In this document: positions 24,421 to 34,545 of the stretch, one piece after another
How the letters are laid out: each line of letters opens with the position of its first letter
Numbering within the stretch: the stretch's first letter is position 1
NCBI GenBank assembly: GCA_963712485.1
Contig: CAVQID010000008.1
Coordinates: 1 to 64,000 of the forward strand
DNA length: 64,000 nucleotides
Source of the DNA: JALORV01 sp963712485
Lineage (GTDB): Bacteria > Pseudomonadota > Gammaproteobacteria > Burkholderiales > Burkholderiaceae_F
Direction: 5' to 3'
The notes under the pieces: model-generated
Database searches by the model: none
What the model saw: the letters and a program-made list of their open reading frames with translations, nothing else
Told to the model about the DNA's origin: nothing
Program-made: the position numbers and the translations under genes

Positions 24421-24906
24421 ATGAACCAGGACGTTGTGCACCGCCACGGCCGCCAACGGAGGGAGTTTCTTCGGCTCGCCGGCGCCGCCGGTGTCGCGGT
24501 GTTGACCGGCTGCGGCTCCGCTCCCAAACCGGTGGTCGTGAAGCTAACCATCGAGGCGAGCGCGGATGCCAACCCGGATACGCGGGGTCGGCCTTCGCCG
24601 GTCACGGTCAAGCTGTTCGAGCTGAAGTCGTCGGCAAGTTTCGAGAAGGCGGACTTCTTCTCGCTGTTCGACCGGGAACGCGAGACGCTTGGACCCGAGT
24701 TGGTCGGTCGGGACGAACTCGTGCTGCGCCCCGGCGACCGGGTGGTGCAGGAACGCAAGCTGGCGCCCGAGGTGCAGTTCATTGGCGTGCTGGTGGGCTA
24801 CCGCGATCTCGAGCGCTCGCAGTGGCGGCTCTCGATTCCAGTCGCGTCTGCGCGCAAGGGGCCGCAGACTATTCAAGTGGGCGCACAAAGGGTTTCGCTA
24901 AAGTGA
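24421..24906 (+). CDS. tssJ: T6SS outer-membrane lipoprotein TssJ
   Basis: 161 residues. Begins with an Arg-rich signal (RQRREFLRLAG, twin-arginine-like) ending in lipobox LTGC (Cys31). The mature part is the TssJ beta-sandwich: VVVKLTIEASADANPD, PVTVKLFELKSSASFEKADFFSLF, and GVLVGYRDLERSQWR near the end, all typical family segments. It is anchored in the outer membrane and binds TssM in the periplasm. First gene of tssJ-K-L-M-tagF. The frame is open much further upstream, but family length and the lipobox fix this ATG. Confidence 0.93.
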   Translation: MNQDVVHRHGRQRREFLRLAGAAGVAVLTGCGSAPKPVVVKLTIEASADANPDTRGRPSPVTVKLFELKSSASFEKADFFSLFDRERETLGPELVGRDELVLRPGDRVVQERKLAPEVQFIGVLVGYRDLERSQWRLSIPVASARKGPQTIQVGAQRVSLK

Positions 24907-24989
24907 CATAAGGACCGGATCGCACCTCGCAGCCCTGCAGGCGCGCACCGATCGCTGACTTCCGTCCTCGCACCTAGGCATCCGCATCG

Positions 24990-26323
24990 ATGTCATCGCA
25001 CAGCCGAGTCGTTTGGACCGAGGGCCTCTTCCTCCAGCCGCAGCATCTCCAGCAGCAGGAGCGCCGCTTCGAACACCTGCTCGCGCAGCACACTGCGGAT
25101 CTCGCGCCGCTGAGCTGGGGCTTCGCCGAACTGGAGATCGACGACTCGGCGCTTGCACTGGGCAAACTGGTACTGACTCGCGCCCGGGGCACGCTGCCGG
25201 ATGGCACTCGTTTCGACATACCGCGGGTCGACCCCGCACCCGCTGCCTTGGACATCGCGGCGGATGCGCGTGACGAGTTCATCGTTCTTGCGCTGCCGTT
25301 CGCACGGAGCGACGCGGTCGACTTCGATCACGACGGCGATGCCGCGAGCATGGCCCGCCATGCGATTGAGGAAATAGAGATTCGTGACACGGCGCTGCCG
25401 GGGGAGCGCTGGGCGCCGGTGCAGATCGGCCGGCCGCGCTTTCGCCTGTTGCCGACCCGCGGGGGACCGAAGGTTTCGTTTGCCTGGGCGTGGCGCAGAT
25501 CCTCGAACGGCGGGCCGATGGCAGCGTCGTTCTGCATCGCGACTACCTCGCGCCAAGCCTGCGCGTGGGCGCGGCCCCGGCCCTACAAACGCTGGTACAG
25601 GACATTCTCGGGCTTCTGCACCAGCGTGGCGAAGTGCTGGCGCAACGCCTCGCGCACCCCGGTCGCGGCGGCGTCGCCGAGATCGCGGAGGTGCTCAACC
25701 TGCAGGCGATCAACCGCCACGAGCCGGTGTTTGCGCACTTCGCTGCGCAGCCGTCGCTGCATCCGGAGGTGCTTTACCGGGCGATGCTGTCCCTGGCAGG
25801 CGATCTGGCCACGTTTGACGCGCCACGCCGGCGCGTTGCCCAGTTCACGCCTTACCTACAAGATGACTTGCGGTCGTCGTTTGCCTCGGTCACCAACGAG
25901 TTGCGCCGCCTGCTGAGCCTGGTGCTGGAACAAGGCGCCGTTCCGATCGAGCTCCAGGTCCGCAGCTACGGCGTCCGCGTCGCCATCATCCGCGACGTCA
26001 ATCTGCTCAAGGCCGCCAGCTTCGTGCTCGCCGTCTCGGCGCAGATGCCGGCGGAAGCGCTGCGCAGCCGGTTCCCGGCCCAGGTCAAGGTGGGCCCCGC
26101 CGAACGGATCCGCGACCTGGTGAACCTGCAGCTGCCAGGCATCGCGCTGAACGCGCTTCCGGTGGCACCGCGACAGATCCCCTTCCACGCTGGCTTCGCC
26201 TACTTCGAACTGGACCGAGGTGGCGAGCTCTGGAGGGAACTTGAAAAATCGGGCGGGCTGGCGCTGCACGTGGCTGGCGAGTTTCCGGGCCTTGAACTGG
26301 AGTGCTGGGCCGTCAAGGGCTGA
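24990..26323 (+). CDS. tssK: T6SS baseplate protein TssK (one frameshift in the given sequence)
   Basis: Links baseplate to membrane complex. The N-terminus is classical: VVWTEGLFLQPQHLQQQERR. The frame breaks in the GGGGG run at 25461-25465: upstream reads RLLPTRGG, downstream GFVCLGVAQILERRADG, and adding one G joins them as a normal TssK of about 444 residues. The C-terminal part includes INRHEPVFAHFA, HPEVLYRAMLSLAGDLATF, PFHAGFAYFELDR. A single deletion in a homopolymer in an otherwise intact gene is more likely a sequencing error than inactivation. It ends 2 nt before tssL. Confidence 0.93.
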
Positions 26324-26325
26324 CG

Positions 26326-27642
26326 ATGGCGAACGAAGATCCGTTCGGCCGTCCGGATATCGAGCGGACGATCATCGTTCCGGTACCCGGCGGCCGCAGC
26401 CGGGCGCAGCCCGCGTCGCGCCCGCCCGATTACCCCGCGACAGCGTTCGACGCTGCCACGCCGACCGCCGATTCAACCAGTGGCCTCAACGCCCTGGTGG
26501 CGGCTGCCAACCCCCTGCTGCGGCTGGTGCCGCAGTTGCGGACCAGCGCCTCGCATCCGGATCCCGCCGCGCTGCGCGAACAACTGGTCGCGGCCCTACG
26601 AACGTTCGAGGAGCAGGCGCGCGCACGAGGCGTCGAAGCGCACAAGATCCGCGGTGCGACCTATGCCTTGGCCACCGTCCTCGACGAGACGATTGCCTCG
26701 ACTCCGTGGGGCAGCTCCGGCACGTGGGCCAAGCAGACGCTGCTGGTGTCGTTCCACAACGAGACCTGGGGCGGAGAAAAGTTCTTCCAGTTGCTGGCGC
26801 GCCTCGCCGAGAACGTACCCGCGAATCGCGACCTGCTCGAGTTGCTGTATGCCTGTCTCGCCCTCGGGTTCGAGGGCCGCTACCGGATCGTCGACAACGG
26901 TCGCTCGCAGCTCGAGGCGGTGCGGCAACGCCTGGCGGAGTTGCTGCGCAAAGACGCCGGCGAGTACGAGCGCGCCTTGTCGCCTCACTGGCAAGGCAGT
27001 GCGGCGCCCAAGGCAACCGGCTGGTCGACGGCCCCGCTCTGGATTGGTCTGGCGGTGGGAGCCGTGCTGCTATTGGGCGGCTACCTCTGGGCGCGCTATC
27101 TCCTCAGCGCGGCGTCCGACCCCGTGTACTCCCAGATTCAGTCGATTCGTGTCAAAGGGCCGCCACCACCGGAACCGCTGCCGGTGCAGAAGCCGAGACT
27201 GGCGTCGTTCCTCGAGCGCGAGATCGCGGAGGGACTCGTCGCGCTGCGCGAGGACAGCCGGGCGAGCGTCATCACGATCCGCGGCGACGGCCTCTTCGGG
27301 TCAGGATCGGCGGTGGTCGCCGAGCCCTACCGGCCTCTGCTCGGGCGCATTGCCCGGGCGCTCGCGGCGGTGCCGGGTCGCGTCCTGGTGATCGGGCATA
27401 CCGACAATCAGGCCGTCAGCCCCACCGGCCGATTCCCCTCCAACTGGCATCTGTCCCAGGAGCGTGCCCGCGCCGTGGCGGCGGATCTGGCGTCGGGCAG
27501 TGGCGATCCATCGCGGTTCAGTTCGGAGGGGCGCGCGGACTCCGAGCCGATCGGTACGAACAACACGGCAGAAGGGCGCGCCCGCAACCGCCGCGTTGAA
27601 ATCGTGCTGTTCGCACCGGCGCCGGGGCCCACCGCGAAGTGA
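26326..27642 (+). CDS. tssL: T6SS inner-membrane protein TssL with C-terminal OmpA-like domain
   Basis: 438 residues. DotU/TssL cytoplasmic domain about 50-225 (KIRGATYALATVLDETIAST, PWGSSGTWAKQTLLVSFHNE, LLELLYACLALGFEGRYR), a single membrane helix at about 237-259, then a periplasmic OmpA-like peptidoglycan-binding domain (about 300-435: VLVIGHTDNQAVSPTGRFPS, LSQERARAVA, GRADSEPIGTNNTAEGRARN). This is the extended (TagL-fused) form, which anchors the complex to the cell wall by itself. It starts 2 nt after the tssK stop. Confidence 0.95.
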   Translation: MANEDPFGRPDIERTIIVPVPGGRSRAQPASRPPDYPATAFDAATPTADSTSGLNALVAAANPLLRLVPQLRTSASHPDPAALREQLVAALRTFEEQARARGVEAHKIRGATYALATVLDETIASTPWGSSGTWAKQTLLVSFHNETWGGEKFFQLLARLAENVPANRDLLELLYACLALGFEGRYRIVDNGRSQLEAVRQRLAELLRKDAGEYERALSPHWQGSAAPKATGWSTAPLWIGLAVGAVLLLGGYLWARYLLSAASDPVYSQIQSIRVKGPPPPEPLPVQKPRLASFLEREIAEGLVALREDSRASVITIRGDGLFGSGSAVVAEPYRPLLGRIARALAAVPGRVLVIGHTDNQAVSPTGRFPSNWHLSQERARAVAADLASGSGDPSRFSSEGRADSEPIGTNNTAEGRARNRRVEIVLFAPAPGPTAK

Positions 27643-27680
27643 CCGCACCCGAGCCGACGACACGCGATGCGCGCTGATCC

Positions 27681-30600
27681 ATGAGGAACCTGCTGCGACT
27701 GCTGTTCAACCGCTGGCTGCTGGTTGGGCTTGGCCTGCTGGCGCTCGCACTGCTGATCTGGATCGGCGGTCCTTTCCTGGCCTTTGCCGAGTTTCATCCG
27801 CTCGCCAGCGAGATGGCGCGCAGTGTGCTGATCGGCCTGGTGCTGCTGCTCTTCCTCGGCAGGCTGGCCTGGCGCGCCTGGCGTTCGAAGCGCGCCAACG
27901 CCAAGCTGATCGATGGTCTGGCGCCAACGCCGCCTCCCGACGCGCCGAAGGAGGCACCCGAAGTCGCTGCGCTGCGCGACCGTTTTCGCGAGGCGGTCGC
28001 AATGCTTCGGCAACTGCATCGCGGCGAGGAAAAGCGCAAGTCGCTGCGTGGCTGGGTGCAGTCCCTCGCCCCCGGCCATCACCTCTATGAACTGCCCTGG
28101 TACGTCTTCATCGGCGCTCCCGGCGCTGGCAAGACGACCGCGCTGCTGAACTCCGGCCTGCGCTTTCCGCTCGCGGACAAACTGGGCCAGGCCAAGATTC
28201 AAGGCGTCGGCGGCACGCGCAATTGCGACTGGTGGTTTACCGATCAGGCCGTGCTGCTCGATACGGCAGGTCGCTACACCACCCAGGACAGCAACCGCGA
28301 GACGGATGCCGGCGCCTGGCAGGGATTTCTCGCGCTGCTGAAGAAGTATCGCCCGCGCCGCCCGCTGAACGGCGTGATCATCAGTGTCAGCGCGACCAGC
28401 CTGTTGACCCACTCTGCGGCCGAACGCACCGACGAAGCCGACGCGATCCGCAGCCGTGTGCAGGAGTTGCAGTCGACCCTCGGGATTGCCCTGCCGATCT
28501 ACGTGCTGGTGACGAAGGCCGACCTGATGGCCGGCTTTTCGGAGTTCTTTGCAGACCTCGGCAAGGAAGAACGTGCGCAGGTCTGGGGGTTCACGTGCGC
28601 GCCGACCACGGGCAGCGAGGCGCCGGCCACGCTGGTTCAGTTCGGGACCGAATTTGAAGCGCTCGAACGCAGACTCCACGACCGGCTGATCGATCGGCTG
28701 CAAAACGAGCGAGACCCGCAGCGGCGCGCACTGATCTACTCGTTCCCGCAACAGTTCGCGGCACTGCGCGAACCGCTGCACGCGCTGCTGCAGGAAGCCT
28801 TCGCGCCGAGTCGATTCGCCAGCACCGCGCAGCTGCGGGGCGTCTACCTGACCAGCGGGACCCAGGAGGGTTCACCGCTGGACCGAGCACTGGGCAACAT
28901 GGCGCGCGCCCTCGGCCTTGAGCAGAAGCTTCTGCCGCCGCAGCGTTCGTCCGGGCGCAGCTACTTCCTGCAGCGGCTTCTGCAGGACGTGGTGTTCGCC
29001 GAAGCGGCGCTGACCGGAACCGATCCTCGCTGGGAACGGCGAAGAACGCTCCTTCGCTATGGCGTCGCCGCGGCGGCACTGGTGCTCGGGGTCGGCCTGG
29101 CTGTCGCCTGGTCCGTGAGCTTCGTCCGCAATCGCGCGTACGTGGACGAGGTCGCGCAGCGCGTGGCGCCGGTGGCCAAGCTCGTGGAGACGGTCGGAAC
29201 CGCTCCCGACGCAAGCGTCGCGACGGTACTCCCGGTGCTGGACGCCGTGCGCGACCTCGCCAGAGCCGGCGACGAGGACGCTGGCGCCGTTCCCTGGTCG
29301 ATGACCTTCGGATTGTTCCAGGGCGACAAACTCGAAGCGGCTGTCGACAACACCTACCGCACTTTGCTGCGCGACGCCTTTCTGCCGCGGCTGAGCCGGC
29401 GGATTGAGGATCTCCTAAGAACGGGGGCCCAGAATCCGGAGCAGCTGTACGAGGCACTGAAGGCCTATCTGATGCTGTACGACCCGGAACGGATGGAGCC
29501 CGAGGCGTTCAAGCGATTCGTCCTTGACGACTGGGAAGCCAACCTGGCGCAGTCGCTGCCCGCCTCCCAACGGCCCGCGGCGGAGGCGCACCTTGACGCC
29601 ATGCTGCTGCGACACCGCGATTTACCCGCCCTGCGCGTGGACTCGGACCTGGTCGCCAGTGCACGGAGCAAGCTTGCCGGGCGCACGATCACTGAACGCA
29701 TCTACCAACGGCTGCGGCGTGACGGTGTCGGCGGGGGCGTGCCCGACTTCACGATCTCGGCCAAAGTCGGCGCGGCCGCACCGCTGGTGTTCGCCCGCGC
29801 CAGTGGCAAGCCGCTGACGACGGGGGTGCCGGGGCTCTTCACCTATGCCGGATACCAGGCCTTCGATTCCGCGGTTGCACGAGTGAGCCGCCAGTTCACC
29901 GACGAAGAACCGTGGGTGATGGGCAGCAAGAGCACCACGCCTGACCTGGGCGCCAAAGGCCACGTCGTCGACGACGTGCGACGCGTGTACCTGGAGGACT
30001 ATGCGCGCACCTGGCAGGAGTTCATTCGCGACATCCGGCTCGTCCGCGCGCGCGACCTGCAGCAGAGCATCAATCTTTCGCGTTTGCTGTCGGCACCGGA
30101 TTCGCCGCTGCCGGTGCTTCTCAAGGCGATCGTGAAGGAAGTGACGCTGGTGCGACGCGAGGACGCCGACAAGAACGTGATCGAACGCGGCATCGACATG
30201 GGCACGAAGCAGGTCGAGAAGGTGACCAAACGGCTCCCCGGCAAGCCGCAGACGGCGCGCGAACTCGCGACGGCCGAGCAGATTGTCGATGCCCGGTTCG
30301 AAGAACTGCGAGCCTTTGTCCGCGGACCGGACGGCAAGGCACCGGTCGACCTGGTTGCGCCACTGATGCAGGAAATCTACAGCCACCTGCTTGCCGTAGA
30401 CGCAGCGCAGAAGAAGAAGATGCCGCCGCCCGAAGGTGCGGCGCCGCTGAAGCTGAAGGCCGATGCGGCGGGCATGCCCGAGCCGGTGCGCGCCGCATTG
30501 AACGACCTCTCGGAAGTCGCGCTGCGCGGAGTACAGGCGCAGACGCGCGCGAACCTGACCGAGAAGCTGTCGCAGATCAGCGACTTCTGCAACAAGGCGA

Positions 30601-31250
30601 TCAACGGCCGCTATCCATTCGTGAAAACCAGCGATCGCGATGTCACGCAGGAAGACTTCGGGCGCCTGTTCGGCCCTGGCGGGCTCTTCGACGAATTCAT
30701 CCAGCGTGAACTCACGCCGTACGTCGACGTCAGTACGCGCCCATGGACGTTTCGCCGTGTCGATGAAAAGGTCGGCGGCGACACCAATGCGGCGCTGGTG
30801 CAGCTCCAGCGCGCGCAGCTGATTCGCGACGTGTTCTTCCGCGGCGGCGCCCGCACCATGTCGCTGCGGTTCGACTTCAAGCCGATCGAGATGGATAGCT
30901 CGATCACCCAGTTCCTCCTGGATGTCGACGGGCAGGTCGTCCGGTATGCGCATGGGCCGCAACAGCCGATGCCGATCCAGTGGCCCGGACCGCGCGGCAC
31001 CTCCCAGGTCCGCCTCCAGATCGAACCGAAGCGCGTCGGGGCGGAGTCGGGCTTGGTGTTCGAAGGGCCGTGGGCGCTGTTCCGGCTGCTCGACCGCGCC
31101 CAGATTGACGCGGGTCCCCAGCCGGAGCGATTCAACGTCACGTTCCGCGTCGATGGGCGCCGTACGGTCTTCGAAGTGGTCGCGAGCAGCGTGCTCAATC
31201 CGTTCCGGATGCGCGAGCTGGAGCAGTTCCAGTGCCCGTCCCGGCTGTGA
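27681..31250 (+). CDS. tssM: T6SS membrane complex protein TssM (IcmF)
   Basis: 1189 residues, normal family length. Two membrane helices at about 10-34 and 47-65, a cytoplasmic GTPase-like domain with Walker A GAPGAGKTT (145-153) and TAGRYTTQDS, then a third helix (about 458-478) leading to the large periplasmic part that contacts TssJ. The C-terminal segment carries the usual DGRRTVFEVVASS and NPFRMRELEQFQCP ending. Walker A is intact, unlike in some TssM proteins. The stop overlaps the tagF start (TGATG). Confidence 0.96.
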   Translation: MRNLLRLLFNRWLLVGLGLLALALLIWIGGPFLAFAEFHPLASEMARSVLIGLVLLLFLGRLAWRAWRSKRANAKLIDGLAPTPPPDAPKEAPEVAALRDRFREAVAMLRQLHRGEEKRKSLRGWVQSLAPGHHLYELPWYVFIGAPGAGKTTALLNSGLRFPLADKLGQAKIQGVGGTRNCDWWFTDQAVLLDTAGRYTTQDSNRETDAGAWQGFLALLKKYRPRRPLNGVIISVSATSLLTHSAAERTDEADAIRSRVQELQSTLGIALPIYVLVTKADLMAGFSEFFADLGKEERAQVWGFTCAPTTGSEAPATLVQFGTEFEALERRLHDRLIDRLQNERDPQRRALIYSFPQQFAALREPLHALLQEAFAPSRFASTAQLRGVYLTSGTQEGSPLDRALGNMARALGLEQKLLPPQRSSGRSYFLQRLLQDVVFAEAALTGTDPRWERRRTLLRYGVAAAALVLGVGLAVAWSVSFVRNRAYVDEVAQRVAPVAKLVETVGTAPDASVATVLPVLDAVRDLARAGDEDAGAVPWSMTFGLFQGDKLEAAVDNTYRTLLRDAFLPRLSRRIEDLLRTGAQNPEQLYEALKAYLMLYDPERMEPEAFKRFVLDDWEANLAQSLPASQRPAAEAHLDAMLLRHRDLPALRVDSDLVASARSKLAGRTITERIYQRLRRDGVGGGVPDFTISAKVGAAAPLVFARASGKPLTTGVPGLFTYAGYQAFDSAVARVSRQFTDEEPWVMGSKSTTPDLGAKGHVVDDVRRVYLEDYARTWQEFIRDIRLVRARDLQQSINLSRLLSAPDSPLPVLLKAIVKEVTLVRREDADKNVIERGIDMGTKQVEKVTKRLPGKPQTARELATAEQIVDARFEELRAFVRGPDGKAPVDLVAPLMQEIYSHLLAVDAAQKKKMPPPEGAAPLKLKADAAGMPEPVRAALNDLSEVALRGVQAQTRANLTEKLSQISDFCNKAINGRYPFVKTSDRDVTQEDFGRLFGPGGLFDEFIQRELTPYVDVSTRPWTFRRVDEKVGGDTNAALVQLQRAQLIRDVFFRGGARTMSLRFDFKPIEMDSSITQFLLDVDGQVVRYAHGPQQPMPIQWPGPRGTSQVRLQIEPKRVGAESGLVFEGPWALFRLLDRAQIDAGPQPERFNVTFRVDGRRTVFEVVASSVLNPFRMRELEQFQCPSRL

Positions 31251-31978
31251 TGAACAGCAGCACGGCCACCGGCCTGTACGGCAAACTGCCCTGCGCCGGC
31301 GACTTTGTGACCCGTTCGTTGCCGACGGCATTTGTGGCGCCGTGGGATGACTGGCTGCAGCGATCCCTGGTGGCGAGCCGGGCCAAACTCGGTAGCCGCT
31401 GGACGGACCTCTACCTCGAAAGTCCGTTGTGGCGCTTTGCCCTGCAGTCCCAGGTGTGCGGCACACAGGCATGGGCCGGCGTGTTGATGCCGAGCGTGGA
31501 TCGCGCGGGGCGCTACTTTCCGCTGACCCTGGCAGCGCCGATTGCTCCCGGCGCCTCGACGTTGCTGACCGTCACGGCAGCCGAGCACTGGTTCGCCGAA
31601 CTTGAACGACTTGCCTTGTGGGCGCTGGAGCCGGAAGCCACGCTCGACGCGGTTGAAGCGCACCTTGCCCAGCAGCCGCTGGTGCAGGTGCCGGCAAGCA
31701 CCAATGCGTGCGAGGACTGGGATGTCGCCCTGCAGCTTGCCAAGTGGTGGATGAAACCGGGCCGACCGCTGGTCCTGCACATGCCGGCCCAGCACAGCTT
31801 GCCGGCCGTCGCTGAATTTGCCGCGGCCCAGTTGATGGAGGGCCAGACGTCGGGTCGAAGCCTCTGGTGGATGCGCAACAGCGAGGCCGGCGCGATCAGC
31901 CTGCGCGGTTGGCAGGGACTGCCCCCGCCAGTGGAATTTGCGGCCCTGCTCGATGGACGGCAGCAGGTCGACGGCTAA
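31250..31978 (+). CDS. tagF: T6SS regulator TagF
   Basis: 242 residues, TagF (PF09867) family. Signature N-terminus GLYGKLPCAGDFVTRSLP, then WDDWLQRSL, LYLESPLWRFAL, AGVLMPSVDRAGRYFPLTLA, and GRSLWWMR near the end. In other systems TagF represses T6SS firing by sequestering Fha and is the counterpart of the threonine-phosphorylation pathway. The ATG shares its A with the tssM stop codon, so it is translationally coupled. Last gene of the plus-strand T6SS operon, convergent with the phosphatase. Confidence 0.93.
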   Translation: MNSSTATGLYGKLPCAGDFVTRSLPTAFVAPWDDWLQRSLVASRAKLGSRWTDLYLESPLWRFALQSQVCGTQAWAGVLMPSVDRAGRYFPLTLAAPIAPGASTLLTVTAAEHWFAELERLALWALEPEATLDAVEAHLAQQPLVQVPASTNACEDWDVALQLAKWWMKPGRPLVLHMPAQHSLPAVAEFAAAQLMEGQTSGRSLWWMRNSEAGAISLRGWQGLPPPVEFAALLDGRQQVDG

Positions 31979-31979
31979 T

Positions 31980-32001
31980 GCACCGAGTGAGTGATCGGTG
32001 C
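31980..32001. terminator. Hairpin between convergent tagF and phosphatase genes
   Basis: GCACCGA/TCGGTGC inverted repeat with an 8-nt loop in the 40-bp convergent gap. No T run, so it is only a candidate bidirectional terminator or mRNA end stabiliser. Confidence 0.35.
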
Positions 32002-32018
32002 GGCTGTGCCGTTTCCGG

Positions 32019-32768
32019 TCATCCGCTTTCGCCCGCTGTGCACCAGACGGCCAGTGCCGTGTAGTTGTCCTGTCCGGGACGATGTCGCTCGATGATCTCG
32101 CGCTCCATCGCGCGCAGCCAATCGTCGGCGCTGCTGGCCTGCGCCAGCACGCGCTCCATCGCACCCGCTTCCAGGCTGTCCCACCAGCCGTCGGTGCACA
32201 GCAGGAACGCGTCACCCTCCTGCACCTCAAGTGCAGCTTCGATCACGGTGGGTGGCGGGGGATCGACCTCGCCCAGTGCGGCGTACAGCCGCGCGCGCTG
32301 AAAGGAGCCGCGCAGTTCTTCGGCCGATACGTAGCCGGTATCGATGAGCTGTTGCGCAAGACTGTGGTCGCTGGTGCGCCGCAGAAGCGTGCCGCCGCGG
32401 AACGCGTACAGGCGGGAATCGCCCATGTGCCCCCACACGGCGCGCCGGCGCTGCGTGTCGATGGCCAGCACGATCACCGTGGAACGCATATCGGCCAGTT
32501 TCGCGTCGCGACGCTGTTCGACCACGACCGCATGGTTGGCCGCGAGAATCGCATAGCGCAGCGCCTCGGGCTCGCAGCTGGCGTTGTCGCGCAGCCAGGT
32601 CAGCACGCGGCTGACCACGATCTTGGATGCCGCGGCGCCCCCCTGGTGGCCACCGGCGCCGTCGGCAACAACGCAAAAACAGATGTCGTCTCGGCTGAGG
32701 AAGCCGCACGCATCCTCGTTGGCGGGTCGCCCCCCGGGCCGGGACATCGCAGTCACGCCGAGCTGCAT
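32019..32768 (-). CDS. PP2C-type Ser/Thr phosphatase (T6SS PppA/Stp1)
   Basis: 249 residues with all PP2C metal motifs: RPANEDA, VADGAGGHQGG, WGHMGDSRLY, LCTDGWWDSL and GQDNYTALAV. It should dephosphorylate the targets of the neighbouring kinases, chiefly the FHA protein TagH, and reset or dampen T6SS assembly. It follows tagH by 7 nt on the same strand, so FHA target and phosphatase are co-expressed. Confidence 0.93.
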   Translation of the reverse strand: MQLGVTAMSRPGGRPANEDACGFLSRDDICFCVVADGAGGHQGGAAASKIVVSRVLTWLRDNASCEPEALRYAILAANHAVVVEQRRDAKLADMRSTVIVLAIDTQRRRAVWGHMGDSRLYAFRGGTLLRRTSDHSLAQQLIDTGYVSAEELRGSFQRARLYAALGEVDPPPPTVIEAALEVQEGDAFLLCTDGWWDSLEAGAMERVLAQASSADDWLRAMEREIIERHRPGQDNYTALAVWCTAGESG

Positions 32769-32775
32769 ACCGGTT

Positions 32776-34545
32776 CTAGCTCTCGGGCTTGCGTTCCGGC
32801 GCCGTCAACTTGGCAACCTGTGCTTCGTACGCCTTCAGGAATTCCTTGCCCAGCAGCCGCTGAAAGTCGTCTTCCGCCTCGGCGGTGATCTGTGCGTAGC
32901 GCTCGGTAAACAGGTCCCAAAGCTTGGCCTTGCGGTGGATCGGCACCAACGCATCGAGCACCGACTTGCTCGCCAATCGCGCCTCGAGCGTGGCCGGATC
33001 GAAGCGCTTCAACACATCGGTCAACGCTGCTCGAGTCCCCGCGGTGAATCCGAATTGGTGAGCAACCAGATCGCGGTAGGCATCCTCCATCGCCGCATTG
33101 CCGCTCATGAACCCCCGCTGCGCCGGTCCCAGCAGGTGAGCGAGTGCCGCTTCCGCGTTGGGGGAGAACTTCAACGGGTTGTTGTCGCGGCTGACGATCA
33201 TCGTCATCTGCGCCTGCACTTCGCTCTTGATCACTGCGCGCGTGCGCAGCAGGTCGATCGTTCCCTGTATCGCCACGCGCAGCAGGCCGCCCAGGCGCCG
33301 CATCAGATCCGCGTCGACCTTGCGCTCCTCGGGCCAGCGTTCCAATCCCAGGCCATCGAGCAACGCGCGCGCGAGTGCTTGCGCGGCTGCAGACGACTCC
33401 TCGACGGAAGCCGACGAACTCTTCGCTGCCGGTGCCTCCGCGGGCATTGAGCGCCGGCGCTCGCCACGCCGACGGTCCGGGGTCATACCGCCAATGACGG
33501 CCGTCTTCGTTCCGTCAAAGATTCCATCCTCGACGCCTTGGTCCCACGACAGCCGTATGCCGCCGACCGTACCCGGTCCCTCATCCGACAACTCACGGTG
33601 CGCCACGTGTTCAGGTGCCTGCGGCGGAGGCGGCGGCGACAGGGAGGCGCTGCGCGTCGTGGGCAGGCTGGCAGCCGGCTCAGCTCGTACATCGGGCAGC
33701 CGCATCGGCGAGTTGAGTTCGGGCGCATCGTCGCGTTGCGCGGGAGCAAACGATCCGGTCGCCCGACTCGATGGCGCGCCGGGCGTGAGCAGGTCGTCGA
33801 TCCCGGCCGGGCCTGGCGTGGTCGATGCGGATGGCGCGCCGAGCGGATGACCCGGTGGAAACGGATCGCCCGCGCGCAGACCGAAGAGTTCGTCGACGCG
33901 GCCTTGCTGCGGTGGAACCAGATCGTCGAAGTCTCCGCGTCCCGCGCCACCCAGTGGCGGCGGGACCGGCACGGCAGCGGGCGGCAGGTCGCCGAACGGG
34001 TCGAAGTCATCCGGAATGGCACCCTGTGCCGGTGGCGGCGCTGCGCGACTCGGTGCTGCCGGGCGCGGCGGTGGTGCCGTGGGCGGTGGTACCGCGGCCG
34101 AGCGTGAGACTGGAATCAAGTCGGCGAACGGATCACTCGTGCTTGCCGATGGGCCAAAGTCGGCGAGGATGTCGTTGGGCTGGACCGCAGGACGAGGCAT
34201 CGAAGCGGCCGGCGCCGGTGCGGCTGTCGCCATCGCGGGTTGTACCCGTAGCGCGAATTCGCCGATCTCGATGCGGTCACCGCTCGCGAGCGGAACCTCG
34301 GCTCCGTAATCCACGGGTTGGCCGTTCAACAAAACGGCAATGGCACTGCCTTGGTTGCGCAGCCGAAAGGTGCCCGCGGCGAACACAATGACCGCGTGCC
34401 GGCGCGAGATGCGCTTCTCGGGGTCCGGAAGCACCAGGGTGCAACTCGCGTCCCGCCCGATAGAACCGCCGGTCTGATCGAACTGAGCCGACATAGGCAC
34501 CGGCGGGCGGGCCCCGTTGATCGCCGTCACCTCGATAGTGAGCAC
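32776..34545 (-). CDS. tagH: T6SS FHA-domain protein TagH/Fha
   Basis: 589 residues from a GTG start preceded by GGGAG; the frame is open further upstream but the FHA domain begins right here (LTIEVTAINGARPP). The FHA domain shows GSIGRD (27-32) and ISRRH (46-50), the phosphothreonine-binding loops. A long Pro/Ala-rich linker follows (about 110-350). The C-terminal TagH domain (from about 400) has LLDGLGLERWPEERK, NPLKFSPNAEAALAHLLGP and RKAKLWDLFTERYAQITAEA. It is the phosphorylation-dependent switch of the T6SS. Confidence 0.94.
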   Translation of the reverse strand: MLTIEVTAINGARPPVPMSAQFDQTGGSIGRDASCTLVLPDPEKRISRRHAVIVFAAGTFRLRNQGSAIAVLLNGQPVDYGAEVPLASGDRIEIGEFALRVQPAMATAAPAPAASMPRPAVQPNDILADFGPSASTSDPFADLIPVSRSAAVPPPTAPPPRPAAPSRAAPPPAQGAIPDDFDPFGDLPPAAVPVPPPLGGAGRGDFDDLVPPQQGRVDELFGLRAGDPFPPGHPLGAPSASTTPGPAGIDDLLTPGAPSSRATGSFAPAQRDDAPELNSPMRLPDVRAEPAASLPTTRSASLSPPPPPQAPEHVAHRELSDEGPGTVGGIRLSWDQGVEDGIFDGTKTAVIGGMTPDRRRGERRRSMPAEAPAAKSSSASVEESSAAAQALARALLDGLGLERWPEERKVDADLMRRLGGLLRVAIQGTIDLLRTRAVIKSEVQAQMTMIVSRDNNPLKFSPNAEAALAHLLGPAQRGFMSGNAAMEDAYRDLVAHQFGFTAGTRAALTDVLKRFDPATLEARLASKSVLDALVPIHRKAKLWDLFTERYAQITAEAEDDFQRLLGKEFLKAYEAQVAKLTAPERKPES

